Shown here piece after piece: positions 52,837-61,962 of a DNA stretch of 64,000 nt (the stretch's first letter is position 1; each line of letters starts with the position of its first letter). Origin of the DNA: Roseiarcus sp963784805 (GTDB lineage: Bacteria > Pseudomonadota > Alphaproteobacteria > Rhizobiales > Beijerinckiaceae). The notes beneath the pieces were generated by a model. That model made no database searches. It had not been told where the DNA came from and was given only the letters and a program-made list of their open reading frames with translations. The stretch is taken from contig CAWASR010000008.1 in NCBI GenBank assembly GCA_963784805.1, positions 682,001 to 746,000 on the forward strand. The letters run 5' to 3'. The position numbers were made by a program, and so were the translations under genes.

Positions 52837-54120
52837 TCACAGCCAAGCGCCGACGGCGTGCGCGATTTGGGCGCCCGCCTCGTAATAGGCCTCCCGCAGC
52901 GCCGGCAATGCTGGGGCGTCGGGCTCAGTGACGGGGAGCGGGAGGTCCTTCTCGCCGACGCGTCCGAGAGCGTGGTCGGCCAACACCCGCCCGAAGACCG
53001 TGCCTGGCGCAATGCCGCGGCCGTTGTAGCCGCAGATCGTGACCACATTTTCGGCCAGGCGATGAAAGCGCGGCAGCGCATTGCTGGTCATGCCGATCAT
53101 CCCGTACCATTGGGCCTCGAATTCAACTCCGCCGATGCTCGGGAAAATCTTGCGGAGCGCGCGCTTCGCCCAGGCGCGATGGACGGGGAGTCCCGTGCCG
53201 CGCAAAGCGCCGAAGCTGCCGAAAATGATCCTTCCCGCGCGATCGAAGCGGAAGGAGCGAAGGATGGTTCGAGTATCCCAGCAGCCCTCCCGGCCAGGCA
53301 GGATCGAGGTCTGCAACTCGGCGCTTAAGGGGCGAGTGGCGAAGTTGAAATAGGGCAGGCGAATCTGCTCCCGCCGCCCCTGCGGCCAGGGCGCGCCGCC
53401 GTAGGCGTCGGTCGCCACCACGACCCACTCGGCCTCGACCCGGCCGCGCCCGGTCGATAGCGTCCAGACCTTGCCCGTCCGTTCCGCCGATCGAACCGGG
53501 CTTTGGGTATGGATCTTCGCGCCCGCCGCGATCGACGCGCGGGCGAGCCCACGCGCGTAGGCGAGCGGTTGAATGGTTCCCGCCCGCATGTCGAGAAGCG
53601 CGCCCGCATAGGCCTTGGAACCGATGCGGGTCTCGGTCTCGGCGGCGGAGAGCACCCGAACGGGCGCGCCGAGCTCGCCCATTTGCCGCGCGCGCTCCTC
53701 GATCTCCTTGAGCCCCGAATCCCCGACCGCGCAATGGAGCGTGCCGTCGCGCACGGCTTCGCAATCTATTGAATATCTGTCGATGGTCTCCCAGACCTTC
53801 GTCGGCGCGCCGCCCAACAGCTCAAGCGTCCTGTCGCCGTATTCTGGCCCCAGCACTTTGGACACTTCGCGCGGCATGACCCACATGCCGGCGTTGACAA
53901 GGCCGACATTGCGCCCGGCGCCGCCGAACCCAATCTCGACCGCTTCAAGAGCTACGACCTTCGCCCCCGCCTCGGCCAGCCGCAGCGTCGCCGCAAGGCC
54001 CGTGTAGCCGCAGCCGACGATCGCAACGTCGGCCTTGACCTGTCCCTCGAGCCGCGATGTCGCCGGCGGCCGCGGAGCGCTTGTCTCCCACAGGCCATGG
54101 GAGAGGGGATCGTTCAGCAT
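52837..54120 (-). CDS. FAD-dependent oxidoreductase (DadA / gamma-glutamylputrescine oxidase-like)
   Basis: A DAO-fold flavoprotein of 427 residues. The FAD-binding motif is VAIVGCGYTGLAATLRLAE (GxGxxG, about 33-51), followed by VVALEA and GFGGAGRNVGLVNAG, the GRN/GRG-type segment of glycine/amine oxidases. The end has ENVVTICGYNGRGIAPGTVFG, which covers the flavin again. It probably oxidises an amino acid or amine. It diverges from the glutaryl-CoA dehydrogenase gene by 183 bp, which suggests a shared role in degrading a diamine, lysine or pipecolate-type compound; the substrate is inference. The start was chosen at the ATG at 54120, where LNDPLSHGLW begins. Confidence 0.87.
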   Translation of the reverse strand: MLNDPLSHGLWETSAPRPPATSRLEGQVKADVAIVGCGYTGLAATLRLAEAGAKVVALEAVEIGFGGAGRNVGLVNAGMWVMPREVSKVLGPEYGDRTLELLGGAPTKVWETIDRYSIDCEAVRDGTLHCAVGDSGLKEIEERARQMGELGAPVRVLSAAETETRIGSKAYAGALLDMRAGTIQPLAYARGLARASIAAGAKIHTQSPVRSAERTGKVWTLSTGRGRVEAEWVVVATDAYGGAPWPQGRREQIRLPYFNFATRPLSAELQTSILPGREGCWDTRTILRSFRFDRAGRIIFGSFGALRGTGLPVHRAWAKRALRKIFPSIGGVEFEAQWYGMIGMTSNALPRFHRLAENVVTICGYNGRGIAPGTVFGRVLADHALGRVGEKDLPLPVTEPDAPALPALREAYYEAGAQIAHAVGAWL

Positions 54121-54302
54121 CGGGAGGGCGAATCCTTCCAAGGGAGCGGGGCGGGGATCGATGTTAAGCTGTCGCTTCAGCGATTTCCATTGACGCGAGG
54201 CCCGCGATCGGGAGCCCGCCGGGCCTCGACGCCTCTGGCGGCGCTCACTATAGGTCGGGGGCTGCCGCGTCCTGCCGCGCGGCGCATACAAAGGGAGAAT
54301 CC

Positions 54303-55506
54303 ATGAGCGGTTCCCATGGCCCAAGTCTCGGTCCCTTCCAGTGGGACGACCCGCTGTTTCTGGAGGGCCAGCTCACCGAGGACGAGCGGATGATCCGCGA
54401 CACGGCTCGGGAATTCGCGGCCAGGGAACTCAAGCCGCGCGTCGAGCACGCTTATCTCGAAGAAAAGACCGATCCGGCGCTCTTTGGCCAAATGGGTCGG
54501 GCGGGGCTTCTGGGCGTGACGCTGCCGGAGGAATTCGGCTGCGCCGGCGCCGGATACGTTTCCTATGGATTGGTCGCGCGTGAGGTGGAGCGCGTCAACT
54601 CCGGCTTTCGCTCGATGATGAGCGTGCAGAGTTCGCTCGTCATGTATCCGATCTACGCCTACGGCGACCCGGACCAGCGGCGCAATTATTTGCCGCGCTT
54701 GGCCCGCGGCGAGTTGATCGGGTGTTTCGGCCTCACCGAGCCCGAGGCGGGCTCCGATCCCGGCGGCATGAAGACAAGGGCGGAGAAGATCAAGGGCGGC
54801 TACCGTCTCAATGGCGCCAAGACCTGGATCAGCAACGCCCCGATCGCCGATATATTCGTCGTCTGGGCGAAGTCGGGGGAGCATGGCGATGAGATTCGCG
54901 GCTTCATCCTCGAAAAGGGCATGAAGGGCCTCTCGGCGCCGAAAATCGAGGGCAAGTTGTCGCTTCGCGCATCCGTTACCGGCGAGATCGTTCTCGACAA
55001 TGTCGAGGCGCCGGAGGCGGCGCTGTTGCCGAATGTCTCGGGTTTGAAGGGGCCGTTCGGCTGCCTCAATCGCGCCCGCTACGGCATCGCCTGGGGCGCG
55101 ATGGGCGCGGCCGAGGATTGCTGGCTGCGCGCGCGCCAATACGGCCTCGATCGCAAGCAGTTCGGCCGCCCGCTGGCGGCGACCCAGCTCTTCCAGAAGA
55201 AGCTCGCCGACATGCAGACCAAGATCGCGTTCGGACTTCAGGGCGCGCTGAGGGTCGGGCGATTGATGGACGAAGGGCAGGCGGCGCCGGAAATGATCTC
55301 CATGATCAAGCGCAACAATTGCGGCGAAGCGCTCGAGGTTGCGAGAACTCGCGCGCGACATGCACGGGGGCAACGGAATCCAGATCGGCTATGCCGTCAT
55401 GCGCCACGCCGCCAATCTGGAGACCGTCAACACCTACGAAGGCACGCACGACGTTCACGCGCTGATCCTAGGCCGGGCCCAGACGGGTCTGCAGGCCTTT
55501 TTCTAA
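54303..55506 (+). pseudogene. gcdH: Glutaryl-CoA dehydrogenase, frame broken near the 3' end
   Basis: An acyl-CoA dehydrogenase that oxidises and decarboxylates glutaryl-CoA to crotonyl-CoA. About 350 residues in the first frame match the family: FQWDDPLFLEGQLTEDER, LPEEFGCAGAGYVSYGL, GFRSMMSVQSSLVMYPIYAYG (split), TEPEAGSDPGGMKTRA and NGAKTWISNAPIADIFVVWA. From about 55340 the expected end continues in another frame (LARDMHGGNGIQIGYAVMRH, then LETVNTYEGTHDVHALILG), finishing at TAA 55504-55506. The catalytic glutamate (TYEGT) lies in the shifted part, so as given the enzyme would be inactive. A lost GA from a GAGAGA run, or one extra base, explains it. Confidence 0.86.
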
Positions 55507-55510
55507 GCCC

Positions 55511-56650
55511 ATGAGCGCGCTTGCCGGCCTGCGTGTCGTCGAACTCGCGCGGATTCTGGCCGGCCCCTGGATCGGTCAAACGCTCGCCGATCTCGGCGCC
55601 GACGTCGTCAAGGTCGAAAGCCCGGAAGGCGACGACACGCGCCGTTGGGGGCCGCCCTTCATCGAGGCCGACGGCGAGCGTGCGGCGGCCTATTTCCACG
55701 GCTGCAATCGCGGCAAGCGTTCGGTCGCCGCCGACTTTTCGACCGAGCGCGGGCGCGAGATCGTGCGGCGGCTGGCGGCGCGCTCGGACGTGCTGATCGA
55801 GAACTTCAAGGTCGGAGGCCTGGCGAAATTCGGGCTCGACTACGAAAGCCTCGTCCGGCTCAACCCGCGCCTCGTCTATTGTTCGCTCACCGGCTTCGGC
55901 CAGAACGGACCGTACGCCGGGCGGCCTGGCTACGATTTTCTGATTCAGGGCATGTCCGGCTACATGGACATTACCGGCGATCCGAACGGCGAGCCGCAGA
56001 AGGTGGGCGTCGCGGTCTGCGATCTCTTCACCGGGCTTTATGGAGTCATCGCCATCGAGGCGGCGCTGATCCAGCGCCAGCGCACCGGGCGCGGCCAGCA
56101 CATCGACCTCGCTTTGTTCGACACGATGGGGGCGATGCTCGCCAATCAGGCGATGAACTATCTCGCCTCCGGCGTTCCGCCGCGTCGCATGGGCAACGTC
56201 CATCCCAACATAGCGCCCTATCAGACCTTTCCCGTCGCGGACGGTTACGTAATCGTCGCGGTGGGCAATGACGGGCAATTCGCCCGGCTCTGCGAGACGC
56301 TTCGGCTCGACCAGCTGGCCCAGGACGCGCGCTTCGCGACCAACGCCGCGCGGATCGACAATCGCGTTGCGCTGGAGCGGGAACTGAGCGCAAAGACCCG
56401 CGGCTGGCGGCGCGACGATCTGATCGCCGCCCTGGAGAGCGCGGTTGTCCCCGCCGGACCGATCAACACGATTGCGGACCTGTTCGCCGATCCGCAGTTC
56501 ATCGCCCGAGGAATGCGGATCGAGCCAGATGGGACGCCCGGCGTGCGCAGCCCGATCGTCATGAGCGACAGCCCCTTGACGCTTGTCCGCCGGTCGCCGC
56601 GGCTCGGCGAACATGACGCGGAAATCCTGCGCGAAATCGGTCTTGAGTAG
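55511..56650 (+). CDS. CaiB/BaiF-family CoA-transferase (probable glutarate/succinate type)
   Basis: A family III CoA-transferase, 379 residues. N-terminal motifs are RVVELARILAGPWIGQTLADLGADVVKVE (split), GDDTRRWGPPF and NRGKRSVAADF. The conserved aspartate region is RPGYDFLIQGMSGYMDITG. The C-terminal APYQTFPVADGYVIVAVGND and VVPAGPINTIADLFADPQ are typical. Directly after gcdH (5 bp), it is probably a glutarate CoA-transferase like mammalian SUGCT; this assignment rests on context. Together the pair would take glutarate to crotonyl-CoA if gcdH is functional. Confidence 0.9.
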   Translation: MSALAGLRVVELARILAGPWIGQTLADLGADVVKVESPEGDDTRRWGPPFIEADGERAAAYFHGCNRGKRSVAADFSTERGREIVRRLAARSDVLIENFKVGGLAKFGLDYESLVRLNPRLVYCSLTGFGQNGPYAGRPGYDFLIQGMSGYMDITGDPNGEPQKVGVAVCDLFTGLYGVIAIEAALIQRQRTGRGQHIDLALFDTMGAMLANQAMNYLASGVPPRRMGNVHPNIAPYQTFPVADGYVIVAVGNDGQFARLCETLRLDQLAQDARFATNAARIDNRVALERELSAKTRGWRRDDLIAALESAVVPAGPINTIADLFADPQFIARGMRIEPDGTPGVRSPIVMSDSPLTLVRRSPRLGEHDAEILREIGLE

Positions 56651-56758
56651 AGCGTCATTGCGATGCGCGCTCCAGCGTCGGCGCTCGGCGGAGCCTGCCG
56701 GGCGGCTTGACGGGGCTCGACGCGGCGCGGCAGATCGAGCCTGAGACTGCGAGGGCCC

Positions 56759-57331
56759 ATGAGTTTGATTCGAAACGTCTGCGTCTATTGTGGATCGAGC
56801 GACGGGAACGACGCCCGCTTCGGCGGGGCCGCGGAAGCGATGGGACGCGCCCTAGCCGCCGAGGGAATCGGTCTCGTCTATGGCGGCGGAGGCAATGGCC
56901 TGATGGGCCGCATGGCGCGCTCGACGCTTGCGGCTGGCGGCTATGTGACCGGGATTATCCCCAGCTTTCTCGTGCGCAAGGAGCACGCGCTGACCGAAGC
57001 GCAGGAAATGGTCGTCGTCGAAGACATGCATGAGCGCAAGCAAGCGATGTTCGACCGCGCCGACGCGTTCGTCGCCTTGCCGGGCGGGATCGGCACCCTC
57101 GAGGAACTGGTCGAGCAGATGACCTGGGCGCAGCTCAATCGCCACGCCAAGCCCATTCTGATCGCCGACGTCGGCGGCTTTTGGCGGCCGCTCCTTGCCC
57201 TGTTCGCGCATATGAACGGCCACGGCTTCATCCGCCAGGGTCTCGAACTTCGCTACCTCGTGGCGGAGAAGATCGAAGATGTCGTCCCGATGCTGCGCGC
57301 GGCCGAAAGCAGAATCGCGCTCTCCTCGTAG
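56759..57331 (+). CDS. LOG-family nucleoside 5'-monophosphate phosphoribohydrolase (TIGR00730)
   Basis: A 190-residue Rossmann-like protein. Both hallmark motifs are present: YGGGGNGLMGRMA (about 42-54) and the catalytic PGGIGTLEELVEQMTW (about 107-122). LOG enzymes release ribose 5-phosphate from cytokinin-like or other nucleotide monophosphates. In bacteria without cytokinins the role is often general nucleotide hydrolysis. The N-terminal VCVYCGSSDGND is typical. It is convergent with sodB. Confidence 0.92.
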   Translation: MSLIRNVCVYCGSSDGNDARFGGAAEAMGRALAAEGIGLVYGGGGNGLMGRMARSTLAAGGYVTGIIPSFLVRKEHALTEAQEMVVVEDMHERKQAMFDRADAFVALPGGIGTLEELVEQMTWAQLNRHAKPILIADVGGFWRPLLALFAHMNGHGFIRQGLELRYLVAEKIEDVVPMLRAAESRIALSS

Positions 57332-57382
57332 CGCGCTCAGGCGGCGGCCGGAGGGCGGTCGCGGGTCCGTTTCGTCAGCGGC

Positions 57383-57976
57383 TCACTTATGGCCGAAAAG
57401 TTCGGCGACGTATTCCCAATTGACGAGGCTGTCGACGAAGGCTTTCAAATAGTCGGGCCGGCGGTTGCGATAGTCGATGTAGTAGGAGTGCTCCCAGACA
57501 TCGACGCCGAGGATCGGCTTGCCGCCGTGCACCAGCGGGTTTTCGCCGTTCGCGGTCTTGGTCGCCTGCACCTTCCCGTCCTTCAGCGTGAGCCACGCCC
57601 AGCCCGAGCCGAACTGGGTGGCGCCCGCCTGGATGAACTCCTCCTTGGCCTTTTCGACAGAGCCGAACGAACTGACGAGCGCCTTCTCGACTTCGCCCGG
57701 GATTTTGCCGCCGCCTTTGGGCTTCATCCAGCGCCAGAAATGGGTGTGGTTGTAGTGCTGGCCGGCGTTGTTGAACACGGCGGGGTTTTTGCCGAACGAG
57801 CCCTTGACGATCTCCTCCAGGGACTTGCCCTCCCATTCCGTCCCCTGGAGCGCCTTGTTGCCGTTGTTGACGTAAGCCAGGTGATGCTTGTCGTGATGAT
57901 ATTCCAGCGTTTCGCGCGACATGAAAGGCGTCAGCGCGTCATGCGGATAAGGCAGATCGGGAAGCGAGAAACTCAT
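57383..57976 (-). CDS. sodB: Superoxide dismutase, Fe type
   Basis: A cytoplasmic homodimeric enzyme that converts superoxide to peroxide and oxygen, 197 residues. Metal ligands: His in TLEYHHDKHHLAYVNN (27 region), His in NHTHFWRWM (78 region) and Asp/His in LGVDVWEHSYYIDY. The glutamine of NNAGQHYNHTHFW is in the position typical of Fe-SOD rather than Mn-SOD. Length and spacing match SodB. It is monocistronic; the start ATG at 57976 has a GGAGG site. Confidence 0.95.
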   Translation of the reverse strand: MSFSLPDLPYPHDALTPFMSRETLEYHHDKHHLAYVNNGNKALQGTEWEGKSLEEIVKGSFGKNPAVFNNAGQHYNHTHFWRWMKPKGGGKIPGEVEKALVSSFGSVEKAKEEFIQAGATQFGSGWAWLTLKDGKVQATKTANGENPLVHGGKPILGVDVWEHSYYIDYRNRRPDYLKAFVDSLVNWEYVAELFGHK

Positions 57977-58327
57977 GGGTTTCCTCCTTGGGCAGGTTTG
58001 ACGGGCGAAAGGGAAGTCTCGGGGGCCATGCGCCCTGTCGGTGGGGAAGTTCTAGCCGCCCCACGCCGGCGCCGCAACTCCACGCCCGTTCTGGCGAGCG
58101 GAACGCGCGCGAGCGGCATCGCGGAGACAGGCTCATCGGACATTCGCAAGGACCTCTGCGATTCAAACGATCGTCGGATCGTGTTTGTTCCCGCGCAGCC
58201 AAAACCATCGAATTCGCCGCCAATTCGGGTGGGTGGCGACGGACCGGCGCGACCGACGGCGCCGGTCTCTGCATTCCCCAAAACTCGCCCGGTCGAACCG
58301 GAGGGCACGGCGGACTGTTCCGCCCGT
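57977..58327. other. Gene-free stretch of about 350 bp upstream of sodB
   Basis: No credible gene. It must contain the sodB promoter (minus) and the end of the sugar permease operon (minus, stop at 58328). Open frames there are Arg/Pro-rich noise. No hairpin with a T-run was noticed after the permease stop. Confidence 0.4.
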
Positions 58328-59314
58328 TCAGGCGGTTTCGGCGCCCCTGCGGGCCAGTTCGGCAGCGCGCCGGCGCTCCTGGAACCTTCCCAGTTGCTGG
58401 TCCAGTATTACCCCGATGAGGATGACGCCCCCCATCACCGCGTAGTTCAGCGAAGAGGGGATGCCGAGCAGGTTTACGAGATTCTGGAGTTCCTGCAACA
58501 GCACGACCCCCAGAACGACGCCGACGAGCGACCCCTCGCCGCCGAACAGCGAGCAACCGCCGAGCACGGCCGCGGCGATCGCGTAAAGCTCATAGAAATT
58601 ACCCTGCGACGACGGCGAGATCGAGCGCGTATACATGGCGAAATAGATCGCCGCGAGCGCGGTGAGCACCTGGCAGATAACATAGGCCCAGATAATGATC
58701 CGATCGGTCCGGATGCCCGAAAAGCGCGCCGCTTCCTCGTTCTTGCCCACGGCGTAAAGATGGCGCCCGAAGATGGATCGGTGCAGCACGAACCACATGA
58801 CGAACGCGACGACCAAGAGGGCGACGAAGGTGATCGGGACGCCATAGATCTTGCCCGACGTCAACCAGTCGAGAGTCGGAAAATTCTGCCCGAAGGCAAA
58901 ACCGGCCGTGGCGTCTTTCGTATAGAACCGTGCGATCCCGCGATAGAACAGCAAGCCGCACAGGGTCACGATAAAGGGCTGCAGCTTGAGCTTGGTGACC
59001 AGCAGGCCGTGGACGAGCCCGACCACGACCGCTAGCGCGAGCATCAGCACCACCGCCAGCGGCCAGGGGACGCCCCTGGTCGCGACGAAGTCGACGAACA
59101 GCACACCGACCAGCCCGATCATCGAGCCGACCGACAATTCGATCCCGCCGGTAATGATGACGAAAGCCTGCCCGATCGCCGACAGGCCGAACATGCCAAC
59201 AAGGTTCGAGGTGTTGGACAAGTTGATCGGCAATAAGAACCTCGGGTTGAGGATGGTCACCACCACCCCAACCGCCAGGATGAGAATAAGAAGACCAAAG
59301 TCCTTTTTGGTCAT
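58328..59314 (-). CDS. Sugar ABC transporter permease, RbsC type
   Basis: A CUT2 permease of 328 residues with about ten helices. The family motif is GQAFVIITGGIELSVGSMIG (about 55-75 region), followed by LLVTKLKLQPFIVTLCGLLFYRG (split), FGRHLYAVGKNEEAARFSGI and LGGCSLFGGEGSLVGVVLG. The ATG at 59314 overlaps the stop of the ATPase gene (ATGA), so the pair is translationally coupled. The C-terminus extends with a basic tail (QERRRAAELARRG). Confidence 0.93.
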   Translation of the reverse strand: MTKKDFGLLILILAVGVVVTILNPRFLLPINLSNTSNLVGMFGLSAIGQAFVIITGGIELSVGSMIGLVGVLFVDFVATRGVPWPLAVVLMLALAVVVGLVHGLLVTKLKLQPFIVTLCGLLFYRGIARFYTKDATAGFAFGQNFPTLDWLTSGKIYGVPITFVALLVVAFVMWFVLHRSIFGRHLYAVGKNEEAARFSGIRTDRIIIWAYVICQVLTALAAIYFAMYTRSISPSSQGNFYELYAIAAAVLGGCSLFGGEGSLVGVVLGVVLLQELQNLVNLLGIPSSLNYAVMGGVILIGVILDQQLGRFQERRRAAELARRGAETA

Positions 59315-60867
59315 GCGATTCCTGCCAGTTTTGCGGTTTTGCCCACTGCGAGAAGCAAGACGTTCTCCTCGCTGAATTGCTCGCGCTCCAGGATGCCCGA
59401 AATCGCGCCCTCGTGCATAACCGCGATGCGATCGGACACCCCGATCACCTCTTCCATGTCGCTCGAAATCATCAGCACCGCGACCCCGGCGTCCGCCAGT
59501 TCGCGCATCAGGCGATAGATTTCGGCCTTTGTCCCGACGTCGATGCCGCGCGTCGGCTCGTCCATGATAATGACCTTGGGCTCCATGGCCAGCCATTTGG
59601 CCAGCACCACTTTTTGCTGGTTGCCGCCTGAAAGTGAACTGGCGAGGGCCGTCAGCGTTGGCGTCTTGATCGCCAGATTGTTCCGCTGGATTTCCGCGGT
59701 CGCCGCCTCCATGCGCTGCGACACCAGAAAGTGCCTCGCATGCGCCTTCAGGTTTGGGAGTGAAATATTCTCGAGGATCGGCAGGCCAAGCAGGATGCCC
59801 GCGCCCTTGCGGTCCTCCGGCACCAGAAATATGCCGTGCGCCACGGCGTCGGCGGCGGACGAGAGCGCCACCGGCGTCCCGTCGATTTCCAGTTTTCCGC
59901 CCAGAATCGGATCAATGCCGAACAAGGCCCGAGCCAGTTCTGTGCGGCCGGCCCCAACGAGGCCCGCGAGCCCCAAAATCTCTCTTTCGCGCAAATCCAG
60001 GCTGACTGGGCGCAGCGGGTAGGCGCTGGTCTGCACGGCTCGGGCCGACAGCTTGACCTCGCCCGGCGCGACCTTCGGCCCCGCCGTACGCGCCTTGAGG
60101 TCGCGCCCGATCATCAGCTTGACCATGCGTTTATGGGAAATCTCGGCCTTGTCGAGGACCCCCGCCAGTTTCCCGTCGCGCAACACGATGACCCGGTCGG
60201 CGGCATGTTCGATTTCATGCAACCGGTGCGAAATGAAGATGACCGTAATTCCCTCCGCCTTGAGGCCGGCGATGATATCGAGAAGCTTCTCGGTTTCCGC
60301 CAGCGGAAGGCTCGAGGTTGGTTCATCCAGAATCACCAGCCGCGCCTCCACCGAAAGCGCCTTGGCGATCTCGACCATCTGCCGTTGCGCCAGTGACAGG
60401 CTGGCGACCGGCGTATCGGGCTTGAAGTTGGCGCCAAGCCGTTGGAGGAGCGGCGCCACTTTTGCGCGCTGGACGCTTCGGTCGACAAACCGCATCCAGC
60501 CCCAGCACAGCGGCTCGCGTCCGATAAAGACGTTTCCGGCGACATCGAGATTGTCGAATAGATTGAGTTCCTGGTGCACGAAGGCAATGCCCGCGCCCAT
60601 GCTGTCCGCAACCGAGAGCGCATCGTGGGCGACACCGTCTATCCCGATCTCACCGCCATCGGGGGCGATCACGCCGCCCAATATCTTCATCAGGGTGGAC
60701 TTGCCCGCCCCATTCTCGCCCACGAGGCCGACCACTTCGCCCCGCGACACCTGCATTGAAAGCCCGCTCAACGCCTGAACCCCGGAGTAGCTTTTGCGCA
60801 CATCGGTCAGCGTGAGGAATGGCGCCGGCGCCTCGGCGCCGCTGGAGTGAGGCTCTGGACTTTTCAT
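59311..60867 (-). CDS. Sugar ABC transporter ATP-binding protein, two-domain RbsA type
   Basis: A 518-residue ATPase with two fused nucleotide-binding domains. The first has Walker A GENGAGKST, signature LSLAQRQMVEIAKAL and Walker B LVILDEPTSSL. The second has a degenerate GLVGAGRTE, signature LSGGNQQKVVLAKWL and Walker B VIIMDEPTRGIDVG. This matches RbsA/XylG/MglA, where only one site hydrolyses efficiently. The start was put at the ATG at 60867 (a GTG/TTG-type extension to 60939 is unlikely). The binding-protein gene precedes it by 126 bp on the same strand. Confidence 0.93.
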   Translation of the reverse strand: MKSPEPHSSGAEAPAPFLTLTDVRKSYSGVQALSGLSMQVSRGEVVGLVGENGAGKSTLMKILGGVIAPDGGEIGIDGVAHDALSVADSMGAGIAFVHQELNLFDNLDVAGNVFIGREPLCWGWMRFVDRSVQRAKVAPLLQRLGANFKPDTPVASLSLAQRQMVEIAKALSVEARLVILDEPTSSLPLAETEKLLDIIAGLKAEGITVIFISHRLHEIEHAADRVIVLRDGKLAGVLDKAEISHKRMVKLMIGRDLKARTAGPKVAPGEVKLSARAVQTSAYPLRPVSLDLREREILGLAGLVGAGRTELARALFGIDPILGGKLEIDGTPVALSSAADAVAHGIFLVPEDRKGAGILLGLPILENISLPNLKAHARHFLVSQRMEAATAEIQRNNLAIKTPTLTALASSLSGGNQQKVVLAKWLAMEPKVIIMDEPTRGIDVGTKAEIYRLMRELADAGVAVLMISSDMEEVIGVSDRIAVMHEGAISGILEREQFSEENVLLLAVGKTAKLAGIA

Positions 60868-60993
60868 GATCGCTCGGGAACAGGCAGGCGCCCGGAGATG
60901 CGGCAATAAGATAAGCCACTCCTCGGGCGCCGTCGACAAGACGAAATACTCCCGACTCGCCAGAAGTCGGGAAGACGGAACGTCTTATATCGC

Positions 60994-61962
60994 TTACTTG
61001 CCCTGCATCTTCTTCAAATCGGCTTCATAGGCATCGACCGTGTCCTTGGTCACGATCTTGGTGGGGATGATGATAAGATGATTGGCCGGAATGCCCGACT
61101 TGTCGCCCTTGACGTAGGCGGCCATCAACTTCATGCCCTGATAGGCCCACTCGAAGGGCTGCTGGACAACGGTTCCAGAAATGGTGCCTTCCTTGACCCC
61201 GCCGAGCGTGACCGGGTCATCATCGAACCCGACGATGGTGATCTTGCCCAGTTGGCCTGCTTCCTTGACCGCCGCATAGATCTGGGGCGTGTTGTAGGAG
61301 TAGAAACCGACCAGGCAGTTGATGCTGGGATCGGCCGTCAGCACGTCCGAGACATTGCTCTTGGCGCGGGCTTGGTCTATGCCGTCGCTACGGGTATCGA
61401 CCAGCGTGATGCCGGTGCCCTTGATGCCGTCCTTGAAGCCCTCGGCGCGCTCCGTGAAGTTGGCGGCATCGAGCAGACCGACAAAGCCCATACATTTGCC
61501 GCCCTTGGGCATCGCCTTCTTGGCGATTTCCGCGGCCTGGTTGCCGGCGAGGACGTTGGACGAACCGATATAGGCGATACGCTTGCTTTGGGGCGCATCG
61601 GAATCGGTGGTGAATAAGTCCGTTTCGCCGGCGATCTTGTCGAGAACATTGGTCGCCTTCGGATCGACAGCCGACACCATGATCGCCTTGACGCCCGCGG
61701 CCGCCAGATTGTCCATCAGCGTCTGCTGCGACGCCACAGTGGCCTGCGCCGGATATTCAATCTCCATCTTGAAGTCAGGCATTTCCTTCTGCGCCGCGGC
61801 GACGCCGGCGCCCGCGGCCTTCCAGAAGTCGGACGCACCGTTGACAACGAACGCCAGCGTCGGCTTGTCGGCGGCCGTCGCGAGGGTGGCCATTGCCGTG
61901 CTCAGCACCAAACCGGCCGCCATCGCCGTTGCAACTCTGGCTGCATTTCTCATTGGTTTCAT
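60994..61962 (-). CDS. Sugar ABC transporter substrate-binding protein (LacI fold)
   Basis: A periplasmic binding protein of 322 residues. The signal peptide is about 1-32 (AARVATAMAAGLVLSTAMAT and AADK cleavage region). The mature part has LAFVVNGASDFWKAAGAGVAAA, AGVKAIMVSAVDPKATN, DSDAPQSKRIAYIGSSN and IVGFDDDPVTLGGVKEGTI, as in ribose/xylose/autoinducer-2-type proteins. The ATG at 61962 has a GGGAGG site. It is the first gene of a B-A-C operon; the sugar is not determined. Confidence 0.92.
   Translation of the reverse strand: MKPMRNAARVATAMAAGLVLSTAMATLATAADKPTLAFVVNGASDFWKAAGAGVAAAQKEMPDFKMEIEYPAQATVASQQTLMDNLAAAGVKAIMVSAVDPKATNVLDKIAGETDLFTTDSDAPQSKRIAYIGSSNVLAGNQAAEIAKKAMPKGGKCMGFVGLLDAANFTERAEGFKDGIKGTGITLVDTRSDGIDQARAKSNVSDVLTADPSINCLVGFYSYNTPQIYAAVKEAGQLGKITIVGFDDDPVTLGGVKEGTISGTVVQQPFEWAYQGMKLMAAYVKGDKSGIPANHLIIIPTKIVTKDTVDAYEADLKKMQGK

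Noticed and set aside
57977..58327. Minus-strand frame upstream of sodB as a gene
   Set aside because: Low-complexity Arg/Pro/Ser composition and no ribosome site; better explained as promoter region.
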